A stretch of DNA of 64,000 nucleotides from Sthenelais limicola (GCA_942159475.1 OW804096.1:140667442-140731441), one strand, 5' to 3'. Positions 35,473 through 48,075 are shown, numbered from the stretch's first letter. Notes: generated from the letters alone by a model not told the origin. Program-made: numbers and translations.

Positions 35473-36629
35473 AGGGTCAGTTAACGGGTTCATGGTCACT
35501 TTTAGGACAACAAATTTCATGGAGCCATAAATACAACACCCAAGTCTCGATATTTTTACTTCCTTTTATGTCTAACTTATAGTCACTTACAGGCACAAAT
35601 TGAGAAGTCCTAGTTGAAAAAGTCTGTTTAGCACAAGAGGGCACTGAGAGTGCTGTGTGACGTCATAAAGCTGCGCCAGAAATGTACATAATATCCCTAC
35701 CTTCCCCCCCAATCTCCCAGCAATTGAAACAGTTGTTCAATACAGGTATTTCAAGACATCTGTATTGAGAGGTCAATAATTGGGTTTAGTCCTCCCCTTT
35801 AACGAAGGGACACAAAAGGTGGTGAGAGAAAATGTGATGTGTTTCAGGGAAATGAGTCACAAATCACAAAACTGTAATTCATGTACAAGAACCCTTATTT
35901 GGAATGTTTTCATTTTTGGTGTTCTTTGAGCTGCTAGTTGCATAAATATACATGTACCAAATTTCAAGATGGTGTAGTACTAAAATCCATGCATTTCTAA
36001 GGTCATCCTGTATAGTACATTTAGTTACTTTACCAATAATTCTCTACTCAAACATATTCTAAACTTGTTTTTCGAAAAATGAAGATATCAAATTTAAAAT
36101 GAAATAGTACTGATATGCCCTACTGTTAACTATCATTGGAATCGGCTTGATGTCCTCTTCTCAAATATGGTCATTATCTCAAAATCCTTTTTTTGTGATT
36201 TGTGACTCATTTCCCTGAAACACATCACAAATGTGTGATACCTTGGTGCCACAGTGTATCAAAAGAGAGGGAAATAGCATTGCATTCTTTTCACTCTGAC
36301 CTTGTGAGAAACAATCAATGGGTAATACAGAGTGTTTGTTTTGGTCTGGTAATACTCCTGCCCACCCCACCCTCCTTCTTTCTAGCAGCAATTATGAGAG
36401 TTGTTTGTTATGTTCATTGCATGTACAATTCACGATTGGTGCACCTTTATGACGTAGGCAAACAGTGGTGCCTTGAATGGAGTGTTAAACTGTGGAACTA
36501 CGTTTTCACTCCTTTAAATGGGTAAAACTCAATAAATAATAACTTGAATTAAGTAAAACTGGGATGGTTACATTTCAATAATAGCAAGGAAATGGATTTG
36601 CTCATAATATTTGGGGGTTTACTGACACT
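35473..36629 (+). mobile_element. F3 element (TTAA-flanked) carrying a nested F2 MITE
   Basis: It begins AGGGTCAGTTAACGGGTTCA and ends GTTTACTGACACT, with TTAA on both sides. It aligns at both ends with 5435-6019. An F2 MITE with its own AAAT target duplication lies inside (35834-36228). After removing it, about 758 bp remain versus 585 bp in the other copy, mainly because the segment around 36240-36370 is absent there. Confidence 0.85.
35834..36228 (+). mobile_element. F2-family MITE nested in F3
   Basis: It begins GTGATGTGTTTCAGGGAAAT and ends ATTTCCCTGAAACACATCAC, perfect inverted termini over the first 20 bases. AAAT flanks both sides. Confidence 0.95.
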
Positions 36630-38180
36630 TTAATATGAAGATGAAATTTTTCGAGGTTTTTGATTGCTTCTGGATGATTCATGATGACACATGATTACTC
36701 TCACTGCACAAAATATGAAGCTTTGATATAGCGGCGACAATAGCAGTTTGCTGCAGGAAAATCTCCTATTCAAGACTCACAGGCGATGTAGATATCAGAT
36801 CTAGAATAATTGGAGATAGTAGAGGTTACGCGAAATGAAAACCAATAGATAAATATTTATAATAATAAGTTATAACTGACAGGATGTGGATATCGAATTG
36901 CATGGGTGATAATAAAGGTCACGCAAAATGAAAACAAAACAAATTTGGAAAAAAAAATGTAGGTTATCAACAAAAATGTCTGATTAAAGCTCATTTGTCT
37001 AGTAATTATCCGTTAACTAAGAAGTTCTAATTTTTAAGAAGGCCATTGTCGAGGATCAGTGAAATATTTGGATATAGTCCATGTCAATTCAACCATGCAC
37101 AGTCGGTCGGCGAGAGGCGTGTTCTGGACATGCCGATTACCAGTATATTGAACTTGTAAAAAAATTATCTTTAGGTCCTTGTACACTCATAACTGTCTGA
37201 TCTATGCCTCTGTTCCATGGATTGTAGTTCTGACTGATCTCTGTTCCATAGATTGCAGGGTTTTCATGGAAGAATATTCTTGAATTTCTCATAACATTTC
37301 GATGAATTATTAATTATTTGGTGAAAGGGAATGATCACTCAAGTCGACTTCTTAGATGGTTAACTTTATTCCAATATTTCGCCCTGTTGGGGGGGGGGGG
37401 TCGCCTTGGTCAGGGATGATAAAGTGAACCAATGCGCTACTATTTATATGAGATATGTCTATCAAATGTGTAGTTCCGTTACATATAATGTGTAACGGAC
37501 GACACATAATGTGTCGAGGATGTGTAACCGATACATTAAGCGAAAGGTAAGGTCAATCATTTCTATTTTCGTGGTTGGTCTATAATAAGTTGAGACAAGT
37601 ATAAGCGGTTATTTGACTAAGGAACTTTTCCGATGATGAATTAGAAGCTTTCTTTATTTTATTTGATGAAATAATTAACCAGAACAATTGATTTCATGGA
37701 GTATATTGCGAATGGAATTCCTATAATAATGGGAAACGGAAACACAAGTTAAAGTATTGCAGTTGTTTTTATTATTAACATGTATATCTGAGGATCATAC
37801 ATACAGTATTGCATTTTTTCGCATTAACATGTAGTTATGAGGATCATACATACAGTATTACATTTTTGTTTCATTAACAAAACTTTATTGACTGATTTAT
37901 GTATCTTCACTGTGTATTGATAGGCAAAAAAGCACCTTAATACTATTTAAAAGACATTATATTAAGTTTCATTTGAGAATTATGAGAGAAAAAAATAATG
38001 GAAGATTGATGTGAGAATACTTAATATGATACAAATTATAGCGCCAAAAAGGTTTTTTATTGCCAACGTATATTGAAGGTTAATTTAAACATAACAGTGT
38101 ACCCCTTTCGTCCATGACAACTGGGAAATTGTGGAACAAAGGCAGTTTCTATTGCATGGTCTGCATCACCTAAACAGTTT
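36630..38180. other. Gene A large intron, no exon seen
   Basis: Includes a short G-run at about 37389-37400 and a local repeat of (T)GAGGATCATACATACAGTATT (37790-37815 and 37838-37860). No gene is seen. Confidence 0.4.
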
Positions 38181-39085
38181 TATGTTTTTGGCTCTGTAGA
38201 CTGGTGTCAAACTACGCATTATGTATCTTTACAAGTTTCTAGAGACGTTTTCTGTTAATACTAATAGTTGGTATATGTTAGTAGAGTATACTTTATCTTC
38301 GTTAAATGAAACAAAGAGTAAGCAGTATTGAGCTATAGTTTATTGCAGGGTAATTTTAGAGCGGGGATATCTCTCTGATGTCGAGGTGTGGAAGAAGGCA
38401 TATTCCATTAGTTCCTCTTAATCAGTTCACATCCCCATAAAAAACAGCTGGGCTAGCCTCCCTCAACCCAATTTGGGGGGAAGTTCCTCCTGTCTTAGAT
38501 TTAATCCTCTCTCCTCTAAGCCAGGTCATAATAGCACATATCAAGTAGGCGACCTTTAATGGCACTTAAAATCATAAAATGACGCCTAAATGACCAATGG
38601 ATATATGGCCTTCCCTCCCCTTCCATCTACCCCTTCCCACTTGCCTCTAAAGGAAAGGAGCGCTAAACTATATTGTATTACATTTTGTGGTATAACATAA
38701 GTTTAGCTTTTGCTAGAAGAACTTGATTTGATAAATTTTCATTCATTATATTTTAATTAGTTATTATAACTTCGATGTATATTTCTCATAATGGTATGTT
38801 AAATATCCTGGGTTATTTACTTGGCAAATGAAACATATCACAAATGTGAAATTTGTCAATAAAAGTATTAACAAAAAACAAAAAATGGTGCTTTTATACT
38901 AAGTAAAGTCTGCTGAGTCCAAAATGCCAGTTACCACTCTAAAATATGGCTCTTTCCTACCACCAGGGGGCATTTTATGTCAGTTTTCGGATATTTCCTC
39001 TTATAACTACCAGGATATTGATCTGAGCATATGAATGTGTTAAACCGTTGATGGGGAAGATCATTACTTTTTACTTGATGTAATA
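38181..39085. repeat. Duplicated segment, second copy (left part, interrupted)
   Basis: The ends match 33190-33270 and 33340-33480, but about 650 bp of unrelated sequence separates them near 38280-38930. Confidence 0.7.
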
Positions 39086-39779
39086 GCTGTTACTGTGCCA
39101 TGAATATAACATTTCATGTGAATTATAAAAAAAAAATGCATTTTTCACAAATTGTGGAGTTTTTAAAAAAAAAATTGTATGAACGCAGAACAAAAACCAT
39201 TGACTTTAGACATTACCAATCCTTAAAAGAACTAAAGGACTTAAAACCAGCTTCCATTTGACACCATTTACAAACCAATAGGGTGCTTCACAAATTAGCA
39301 GACAGCAACCCTAGCAGTGGTGACCTTGACCCCGGGTCAGGCTCTATGCGGGCACACTTGCCATCAGTGGATACCTTCACTATAGAAGTCAAATTTGTCC
39401 TCCTTTTCCTTCCAACTCAATTTGATCTTTGCCTTAAAAGCTGTGACAGGATTATGCAATTACATGGTGAGAGTAATTATGCACAGCATCGTATAGATTT
39501 ATCCGCTAACACTCACAATTAGTATCCACCAAAACCATGTGAAGTGAGAAAAGCTCACACACTTGGGGATGGATGCATGGGGCAGGGCCAGAGGAGCGGG
39601 CTTTGGAACTAGTAGTCTACAGTGCATTGTACATATATACAGTCGGTTGTATCCATACATATTTGTGAAAAATAAAATGTATTTCCTCCAGAAATGTTTG
39701 TTGGTGAATACTCTCATCATATTGTACAGAAATAAATATAGTGAAAAATATGATCAACTTCAGAATTGTTATTTTTAGG
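39086..39779. other. Gene A large intron, no exon seen
   Basis: ORFs at 39283-39522 and 39499-39778 have no domain or splice support. Confidence 0.35.
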
Positions 39780-39965
39780 TTACGGTGCAAGTCTATCAGT
39801 GGGAGAGGTGACCAGCTGGTAGCTGGGGTGGCCTACCCCGCTGCTCTCTGTGGCTGGGCCTCCTGCCCCGCTTCCCATCTGTCTGCAGGGGCTCTGGGAA
39901 GCACACACCACATTGCCTGCACCTACGGCAGGACATTCAGGAGGTCAATCCCCATAGTTGTATGA
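39780..39965 (+). CDS. GC-rich terminal-exon-like ORF, unrecognised
   Basis: A GC-rich block with a codon-like appearance follows a good acceptor (TTGTTATTTTTAG) and runs open for about 61 codons to TGA. It begins LRCKSISGRGDQLVAGVAYP and ends ...TYGRTFRRSIPIVV. It is on the opposite strand to gene A, inside its large intron. No partner exon or domain was recognised. It may be the last exon of a nested gene, a processed pseudogene fragment or chance. Confidence 0.25.
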   Translation, partial: LRCKSISGRGDQLVAGVAYPAALCGWASCPASHLSAGALGSTHHIACTYGRTFRRSIPIVV

Positions 39966-41184
39966 CCAAGCCTTACATGGAAATTGATGCATTTTACTCC
40001 TTTCATCCATGGATATTTCGCCAGATTTTTTGTTTTCCGTGCATCTGACTTACAGCCAGGTACACAGACCTTAGAGTAGAGCTACAGGTGCCCGCATTCC
40101 AGCCTCCACTGGCCAGTAATGACCTGTGCAGTGAGATTATCTGAGCACTTCTGCTCACCTCAGCCATAATTTGTGAAGCAGGCTATTGGATCAAGAGATA
40201 TTATTTTTTTTAAAACAATTGTTGAATAATCGCTAAAAATAACATTTACTTCATCACAATATAAGATTGTACATTTGAATTTTCAAAAAATATAAAAATG
40301 TAGTGATCTTCGGATTCGATTCGCTCAGCTATGGTAATAAAAGACACATGACAAGGAAAGTCCTTTTGCACTGTTTATTATGCTTCTTGGGACAAGTCCC
40401 CCAATGACTTGCCCTGGTGGAGATGGACCAGCCACCTCTTGCTTTTCCCACCAACACAAATATGGTGTCCGAAGCATTGGTAAGTACATTCTGAGTACAA
40501 ATGGCAGTAAAAGTGGTACATGCAGACATGAGAGGAAATGCAGTACCATAGTCTATAGTTTGATAAACACATAAAAGGTAACATACAGAAGGGTCAATAT
40601 GAATATAGAAGAAAGGCTCACATAAAATCGTATATGTGGTCAAGTGAACTGGTACTGCCCACTGTGCTAGTACAAGCGTACCAACCTCAGCAGACAGCAC
40701 CACCCAACAACATGAGTGGACATTACATGTCCCATACACATTATACCCAAACCCACTACAAAAATATGAGTTGAAATGAAGGACCCTAAAAGCTTCCATG
40801 CATTTGATATTGTTTATAGTTCAATGTTCATAGCGATATTACTCTGGTCCTGGGTAAGACCATATAGTGCCTTTCTGTCTCTTTTCTCTGTCTCTCTCTC
40901 CCTTCTTCTCTATCTCTATTTCCTGGGTATGATCATAAACTGCCTCCCTCTCAGCTCTCCCGCCCTTGATAGAATGTTTAATGTGTTGATAAGGTCGCAA
41001 ACCAACCAATCTCACTCACTCACCATACATCAAATGAAACCAAGTATTACTGTATATGAATTAACGCTGGGGCCATCTGGTGTCAAATGAATTAAAAACT
41101 ACAACCTGGGTGCCTTTTATTGAAACTCCTAGTGAGTACTAAAGTACACTTGGAGTTCCTTGGAACACATGGGGCACTGCTCAT
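39966..41184. other. Noncoding or unrecognised stretch
   Basis: A 156-codon minus-strand ORF (40329-40799) overlaps other ORFs on both strands and has no recognisable domain; no clean exon boundaries were seen. A (CT)-rich tract lies at 40876-40920. Confidence 0.35.
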
Positions 41185-41419
41185 GGGTAAGATTTTCAGA
41201 AAATGTACAATTGGCAGCTCTACATATTTTGTTAAATTTGTTAAAGTAGGCTGCAATTTGGTCAATACTTGGTAAATTCAAGTACATTGGGCATTGCATT
41301 GATTCCAGCAATCTGTTTGGTTAGGTTGAACTGAATTTTGAACCTGATTCATGTATTAAATTTGGGTTATTTAAGAGGATTAGTAAGGACAAATTGTACA
41401 TTTTCTGGCAATTTCACCC
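41185..41419 (+). mobile_element. F1-family MITE (235 bp)
   Basis: It begins GGGTAAGATTTTCAGAAAAT and ends GGCAATTTCACCC; the interior is typical of the family. The flanks TCAT and GCGT do not match, so the target duplication has decayed. It lies just before the right part of the second duplicated segment. Confidence 0.88.
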
Positions 41420-41440
41420 GCGTGCATCTAGATTGAAACA

Positions 41441-42296
41441 AGATCTCTTCCTGCCCTCTCCTTCTCTCATATAACTAACCACACTTAGCTTAGACCTTAA
41501 TATATAATATTTAAGCATATAGAATTTAGATCAAATTTTTTTTTTCATTACCAAGTAGTCATGCTGAAAGACCTGAAATTTGCTCTCAGATACATGTCTC
41601 CTTCATGTACTCCTCCTTCATATTTATGAATAAAATATGCTTTGAATTGAACCTAACCAAATCAATAGGCCAGTGAACCATGTAGGTCTCCACTTACAGA
41701 GCCAGCACAGCAACAACAATAACAATGAATCAAATTTGCATAACCAACATTAGGAAGTTTGACAAATTTAACAGCCAGTACTGAGAAAAATGTAACTGCT
41801 ATGCTGAATACAAATCTTAAAAAAAGATGGATGGGATATTGTTTTTTTTATTTAGGATGTTTATACAGCAGGTCAAACAATACAGTGAAACATAATTGTG
41901 ACATGGGCTCACGGGTTTAAATCATATACAAATTACCATGGTTATTCTGCCCACTGCTGTGTCTAGCTATTTTCTAATGCTACAGGGATTGTTTTCCAAA
42001 TGGGTCAGATTTTCAGAAAATGTACAATTCTCCTTCACCAATCATCTAGAAATACTCACATTTAAGACACAAATGAGCTTCAAAATGCATTGAACATTAA
42101 TACGCATTGATACTTTAAATCAATGCGATACCAAATATACTAAGATATACCTGGTATTCATCATTTCTCAACCAAATTTAGCAGAATTTCCTAAATGTGT
42201 AGAGCTACCAGTTTTAAACATTTTCGGAAAATTTGACCCAAATGTGCGAGGTTTATATAATGTTGGGGATCAGTGCTCACAGACACTGCCCTGAAA
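41441..42296. repeat. Duplicated segment, second copy (right part)
   Basis: It matches 33537-34020, expanded by a probable LINE 3' fragment (about 41838-41985, T-run then TTTAGGATGTTTATACAGCA) and by the F1 MITE at 42002-42239. Confidence 0.8.
42002..42239 (-). mobile_element. F1-family MITE with empty site known
   Basis: It begins GGGTCAGATTTTCAGAAAAT and ends GGAAAATTTGACCC, flanked on both sides by AAAT. The duplicate segment near 33970 reads straight through the site with a single AAAT, which directly shows both the element boundaries and the 4-bp target duplication. Confidence 0.97.
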
Positions 42297-42500
42297 GCTA
42301 TGATTATAGCTTGGAACCTTGCATCAGGCCCCCAAAACACTATTCTAGTTGAAACATGACGATGTATCAATTGTTGCATTTTCAGTAATTTTTAGATGGC
42401 AATTGGTGGTACACAGGATGAGATTAGCAGGAGGCATGTATGTATCTGTGCAAGGATCTACTCCTGATATATGATGGAGGCCATGGTGGATTGATTTAGT
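42297..42500. other. Noncoding stretch, nothing recognised
   Basis: Short intronic stretch between two F1 copies. Confidence 0.35.
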
Positions 42501-42964
42501 GGGTCAGATTTTCAGAAAATGCACAATCTGCAGTTCTACAGATTTATTGAATTCTTCTAAATTAGAGTGAAAATTGATAAATACTAGACCTGTATATATA
42601 TAGTCGGGCAGCCAGAATGGCTAACATACAGATATCGTTTTTTCTCACTGGATTCTTAATATATGGGGGTTGGCCAAAGATTTTCAGGTGGATGGCGCAT
42701 TGCCACCCTTTAGCATTTTGAGAAATCCAAGATGGCCGCCAAAGTAAAAACGTACTCATAACTAAACAAGTTTTGGTCCGAATCTTTAATGTTGCACCAT
42801 TTTGTTAAGGTTTTTTGGGGTCAAGGAAATTGATACTGTATTGTATTCATTAATGAATCTGTCTGGTTATGTTAAACTGTATTTTGAAGCTAATTTTTGT
42901 CTTAAATTCGGTTATTTTAGAGGATTGGTCAAGGCCAATTGTACGTTTTCTGAAGATCTGACCC
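42501..42964 (+). mobile_element. F1-family MITE with internal insertion
   Basis: The termini GGGTCAGATTTTCAGAAAAT and GAAGATCTGACCC enclose 464 bp instead of about 235. Sequence from roughly 42590 to 42830 does not match the family and appears inserted. Confidence 0.85.
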
Positions 42965-43924
42965 TTGTCCAGTAGGTAAGGAGCCCATTTTAGCTGAATT
43001 GTTCATTCTATGAATAAAAAAAAATTGGTATAGGTAATTAATTATGCATTCTATTACTCCACAACATGATGGCATTGAATAGTTATATTAGTAGCATGTA
43101 CATAGAAGACTTGAAGTTAGAACCAAACACTCAAGTTTGCTAACATTGTTTTACCTCCTGATTTTCCCTTGTAATTTGTTTTCTGTGTAAATATAATAAA
43201 ACCATTATATGCATACTTCTGAGACCAGTGAGGTGTATCAATTCACAAATGTTTATTCTTACATCAAATGACAACTAGAATCTGGATTTATATCTTGGTC
43301 GGTAGCAATATGCAATGCCTCACAGGAAATAGAGTCATAAGTCGCAAAATAAATATCTTTCAAAGTGTTTTATTTACAAGATCTCTTTGTAGGAATGTTC
43401 ACATTTTAGGGGGGTCCAACGGCTAAAGCTGAGTTTATCAATGTTCTTCTGCTAATACATCATTATACATGTACTTCGAGTTGAATGGGCAAGAGGCAAC
43501 CGGTGCCATTGAGCGATAATAAGTGTATCCAATGCAGACAATAACTGTTATATCCGCTGAAATATATTGTCACTTTTATTTGTTGACCAATTTACTCTAC
43601 TTGTTGTATGTACGTTTCTGGGACTCCGGTAAACCATGTCTTTGGTGTCCATTGCCGGTCACGACATATTGTCCTGAATGAGAAACATATTTGAATCAGT
43701 CACATAGGATTTCACTTTCATTTTCATCAAGACAAAGGTACCTTTTTCTATTTCTTTCCCAATCACTCTGTCAGTAGCAACATTATTTCATCCAGGATAT
43801 TTAATAATACAACTTTTTTTCTTAGTGACTTCTTCTAAGGTAAAATACATGTAGTGTCCCAGTCCAATGAATAGTGAGCAATGTTATCATAATTAATGTA
43901 TATTGTTTTTCTCTAGCAATATTC
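42965..43924. other. Intron, with F2 fragment
   Basis: A left-end fragment of the F2 family (ACAGGAAATAGAGTCATAAG, TCGCAAAATAAATATC, TTTCAAAGTG) occupies about 43325-43425. The remainder is unrecognised AT-rich sequence. Confidence 0.5.
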
Positions 43925-44159
43925 GGGTCAGAGTTCCAGAAAATCCACAATCTACTGTTCTACACATCTCTCAAATCTTGCTAAATTAGAGTGAAAATTA
44001 AAAGTACTAGATATATCTGAGTGTATTCTGTACTGTATCCATTCAATAAATCTGTCTGCTTATGTTGAACTGTATTTTTGAACCTGATTTTTGTCTTAAA
44101 TTTGGGTTAATTGAGAAGACTGGTGAAGGATAATTTTACGTTTTCTGACGATTTGACCC
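43925..44159 (+). mobile_element. F1-family MITE, ATTC target duplication
   Basis: It begins GGGTCAGAGTTCCAGAAAAT and ends GACGATTTGACCC, with ATTC on both sides. 235 bp. Confidence 0.95.
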
Positions 44160-44245
44160 ATTCACGCTAGGATATTTCTGTCAAGTTTCAACGTTGCAGC
44201 AGTCAATCGTAGCAGAACTGCTCCCTTCCAAATTCTCTGACATTA

Positions 44246-44493
44246 GGGTAAGATTTTTAGAAAATGTACAATTCAACTTCACCAATCCCCTTGATTAACC
44301 CAAATCTCAGACAAAAATAAGGTTAAAAATACAGTGGAACCTAATCAAACCGATTGCTAGAATCAATATTATGCCTCAATATTATGCCGAATATACTTGA
44401 ATGTACATAGTATTGACCAGATTGCAGCCTATTTTAGCAGAATTTACTAAATGTGTACAACTGCTAATTGTATATTTTATGAAAATCTGACCC
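44246..44493 (-). mobile_element. F1-family MITE, ATTA target duplication
   Basis: It begins GGGTAAGATTTTTAGAAAAT and ends GAAAATCTGACCC, with ATTA on both sides. A short AATATTATGCC duplication lengthens it internally. Confidence 0.95.
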
Positions 44494-45123
44494 ATTAATG
44501 CCAGGCTTCCCTACCATAGTCATAGCACCTGAGTCATAGCTTGTTCCTGAGGAGGAACAAGCTTTACCACACCTTCCGTTTCCAAGGGAAACATTGGCAG
44601 ATTTAAGTTACATGTAACCCATGGTCCCCAACGGTCGACCTATTTAGACAACTATTTATTTAGAATGTTGGGCAACCTTACTGTAAAAGATCTTCAGCAA
44701 TAAAAGAATCCTTGAATTGAATTGAATTGAATATAATATCCTGACTATTATTGATGTAGCACTTTTATTGGAGGTTATACGATAATCAGACAGACAGGGA
44801 GGGCAGAGGTGTTACATTACACAGCCCAAGCTGGACCAGAGTAGTGTTATGGACTTCAAAAGTGAAGGGTCTATACTAATCAGGTACTGCAGTAGAGAGG
44901 TGTTAGTGGCATGTGATCCTCGGGGAGATTTAGGAAAGAAGGTATATCAGACAATTGATCTTAAAGCCAGAATTAAGACAAGGATGTTAGTGAGATAACC
45001 AAAGATTTGATCTTAAGCCATGCAGTCCTGCTTCTGATTTAACTGAGATTAATACCAACTGTAACCTGCCCACACATCAGACTCTTATCAACGATGGACG
45101 TTTGTCTACCCAATTCCATAATT
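44494..45123. other. Intron; LINE-type (TTGAA)n tail
   Basis: CAATAAAAGAATCC followed by three to four TTGAA units (about 44698-44732) is a typical non-LTR 3' tail. No gene is seen. Confidence 0.5.
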
Positions 45124-45312
45124 GGGTCAGATTTTCAGAAAATGTACAATTCACCTTCACCAATTCTCTCAAATAATCCAAATCTAAAACAAAAATCAGG
45201 TTGAAAATACTGTTCAACATAACCAGGCAGAATCAAGGCAATACCAAATATACCCATATGTACCTAGTGTTGATGATTCTTCAGTCCAATTTAGAAGAAT
45301 TTACAAAATATG
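45124..45312 (-). mobile_element. F1-family MITE, right end missing
   Basis: It begins GGGTCAGATTTTCAGAAAAT and follows the reverse-oriented family sequence to AGAAGAATTTACAAAATATG, then stops matching. Confidence 0.85.
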
Positions 45313-46057
45313 TTGATCTTCATCACTAAAACATGTCTGGTTATTAGTTACTTACCTACTAACCTCAGACCTGCACAAGAAAACATCTGCTGAAAAGGAA
45401 ATCACATGAGTCTTTTCAAATAGTTCCCACCAATCACTCTTGTTCCTGAGGCCATGAGGTATCCATCCAGCTATGAGTAGGTATGACGGAAACGTTGAGT
45501 AAGAAAACCGATGCATTATTGCAAGTGCAAAAGCCAACTTCAGACAGGATTAAGAGAGCAATGATATACCGGTCTTCTGTACTACAGAATAACTTGTAAA
45601 ATGAAATAATAGAGTATGAAACTAAAACTGTTCATCAAACATACCTATCATTTTATGGACCACCACGCAATGGGATATATGGGGAAGGAGAAATCATCTA
45701 TCAAAAGAACAAAATAATATCCAAAATGGAATGAATCCCACATCTAAAATTGAAAATTATTATCATACAATTAATGACCTACATTTAGGGGCAGCTAAGG
45801 TGCACTGTTTACTGCACAATCCCAAGGCTAAGTCAACCCTCTCTGGAGGATGTTGTATGTGGTTTGTGAAGGTATCTGGGGTGAAATGTGATTTTGAAGC
45901 CCTTTTTAGTTTTTTAGTTGTATTCTACACAACTATTTTTAGCCAGGGAAAGTTGGGGAAGCCGGTCGGGATAGCCTTTTGAATGGACAAAGAAAGGACT
46001 GATCACATGACTGCCTCTTGAAAGTAAACGTAATGACATCATGCATTTGATAGCTCA
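45313..46057. other. Gene A large intron, no exon seen
   Basis: The phrase TGTGATT(T/A)TGAAGCCCTTTTTAGTTT(T) at about 45890-45915 also occurs near 23150-23175, with matching sequence around it, so both hold one dispersed repeat. ORFs at 45352-45537 and 45731-45982 are unsupported. Confidence 0.4.
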
Positions 46058-46390
46058 TGGGAGAGGGAAGTGGGAAAGTAGGGAGAAGAAGAGTTGGGAG
46101 AAGGAGAGACAGAAGAGGGACAGGGAGGAGAAAAAGAGGGGCGGGGTATGAGACACAGGAAAGAGGGAGAGGGAGAAGAGGGGAGGGAGAGAGTGTAGAA
46201 GAAAGGGGGAGAAGGGGAGAGGGAGGAAGAGAGTGAAGGGGAGACTGAGGAAGATAGGGAGGGGAGAGAGAGAAGGGGAATGGGACTGAACAAGAAGGGT
46301 GGAATCGAGGCCAGAGGCCAGAGGGGGAGAGTGAAGAAGAAAAAGGAGGGAGGGACAGGGGGAGGTGCAGGGAGAGAGGGGGACTGTTCG
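46058..46390. repeat. 330-bp polypurine (GA-rich) tract
   Basis: Almost pure A/G on the plus strand for about 330 bp. Minus-strand Ser/Pro/Leu-rich ORFs of up to 128 codons are its artefact. A mirror-type purine tract of this length could adopt triplex structure; that is inference. Confidence 0.92.
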
Positions 46391-47598
46391 AAGGATGGGT
46401 ACTTTGCTAGTGCTAAATAATTGTAAATGTGGTAATTTCATTTCCGTGCATGAAGTAGAATGCCGTGCAAAAGAAGAGATATTTTGTTAATATTGTTTGT
46501 GCTAATTTGACCCACAGCAAATCAGAGACAATATTAAGGTGTGTTCCTCTCTTTGCTCAATCAAAAATTCAATTGACTCCTAATTAGTCTCATGAATTAA
46601 AATATGCCATCTGTCAACTAGTGAACATATATATATATGGCACTTTCAACTGCATTAAAGAATTAATCCATACACAATATAAATACATTTTGCTCGGTGT
46701 TTAGGTTTAAGAACCCAAACAATGGCAGGATATTTTGAATAAAACTTGTCAAAAAAAAGAAAGAACCCAAACATGGTCTCCTGCTACCCTTATGCAATTT
46801 TTCATCATTAAAGAAGTCATTGTAATTTATTCATAATTGTGCATTTCACAATAATCTTATTACATCATTTCCTAGATTTGGTATGTAATAATCTTGGGGT
46901 TTCAATATACTAAAACTGCTAAAATGGGATCAGTGATTAAAATACTACTCCCTTCTTCTGTCAACTGGACTGAAAATCGAATGGTTATTAATAATGAACA
47001 AAGTTCTTTCATTTACCACATATCAGCATCCATTTGTTGTGAAAAGTCATGGATACTAATCACATGACTTTCAACAACTTCTGAGCGTGAAGAGGGCATT
47101 CAAAAGTTGAAAAACAGGAAATGTGGCATGGGAAAACAGTTTGTTATTTTTTTAAAAAAAGAAAAAATCCGGGCTGTCATCACATGCACTTTGGTAATAC
47201 CATTGCCTCTAGCGAGCACAATAATACCAAAGAAAGTAAATAAAATTTAAATATATGCATCCAAGTTCAATTTCATTTGTGTAAATGTCTTAAAACTTAA
47301 ATTCATGAAACTTTACAGGGCCATATAGGAATCCTGTAAAGTGGTTGAGCATTTGCGCTGCAAATAATGAAGTAATAACCTGTGAGATTCCTATGATACT
47401 TCATAACAGGTTTACTCATACCTAACATATTCTTATAACTTTGGATATGTAAATGTCATTTTTATAGAATTATGTTATTTAATGGTTTGAAATAAATCAA
47501 GAGAACTCATCATTTAAGTATCTATATACTATAAATATTTCAATTTGCTTGCTCACCTCATTCAGAACAAGATATATAACCATAACATGATAACTTAC
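46391..47598. other. Gene A intron near exon 3, nothing recognised
   Basis: No ORF or repeat could be supported. Confidence 0.4.
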
Positions 47599-48075
47599 TT
47601 CCTCCTAAAATAAGCAAACGTAGCCCCATTTTTCTAGTTGAAGACGATTTCTTTTTGTTTGCTGCAATCATTGCAGACCTTGTCAACCCCCCAGGATTAG
47701 AAAAAAGTGCATCGCCATGTAGAATATTAAACCTCTGCATCAACAAACCACCTGATTCCATCCCAAGATTTCGGTCTTCTCCATTTACAACATGAACTCC
47801 AGTAATGTAACCAGGCTCAACAAGTATATTCTGATCCGTCACATCAAACATAACATATTGTCCTGATACTGTAGTTGTAGCATCAATTGTGTGCACCAGA
47901 AGGTAGTCATTGCCTGGTATCGGTTTCCAGATATCAACTTTAACTTGTCCCGGTTGGTATGAATAGACATCAATTGACTGAAGATCTCCAAAACATGTTA
48001 CGGGTCGATTCACATCTAGATGCATATATATCCCAATGGTCCCGCTAAATGTTGCCGAAGGAATTGGAAAACAGC
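47599..48075 (-). CDS. Gene A exon 3: predicted beta-rich extracellular domain
   Basis: A 477-bp exon, phase 1-1, from acceptor ATTCTTTTCAG to donor GGAGGAA|GTAAGT. It encodes (G)CFPIPSATFSGTIGIYMHL, then VTCFGDLQSIDVYSYQPG, VKVDIWKPIPGNDYLLVHTI, GQYVMFDVTDQ, ILVEPGYITGVHVVNGED and a basic tail with KKKSSSTRK. Alternating hydrophobic residues, Gly/Pro turns and the W-K-P...L-V...PGY-x-x-GV pattern predict a beta-sandwich, possibly carbohydrate- or ligand-binding. No family name is recognised. It directly follows exon 2 in phase and supplies the codon start (A|AG, Lys) completed by exon 4. Two cysteines lie near its start. Confidence 0.86.

Noticed and set aside
40329..40799. 156-codon minus-strand ORF
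   Set aside because: No recognisable domain, other long ORFs overlap it on both strands, and no acceptor/donor pair frames it. It could be an old repeat, but nothing supports a gene.
46055..46441. 128-codon minus-strand Ser/Pro/Leu-rich ORF (and its 84-codon neighbour)
   Set aside because: It is the complement of a 330-bp polypurine tract; low complexity leaves the frame open by chance.
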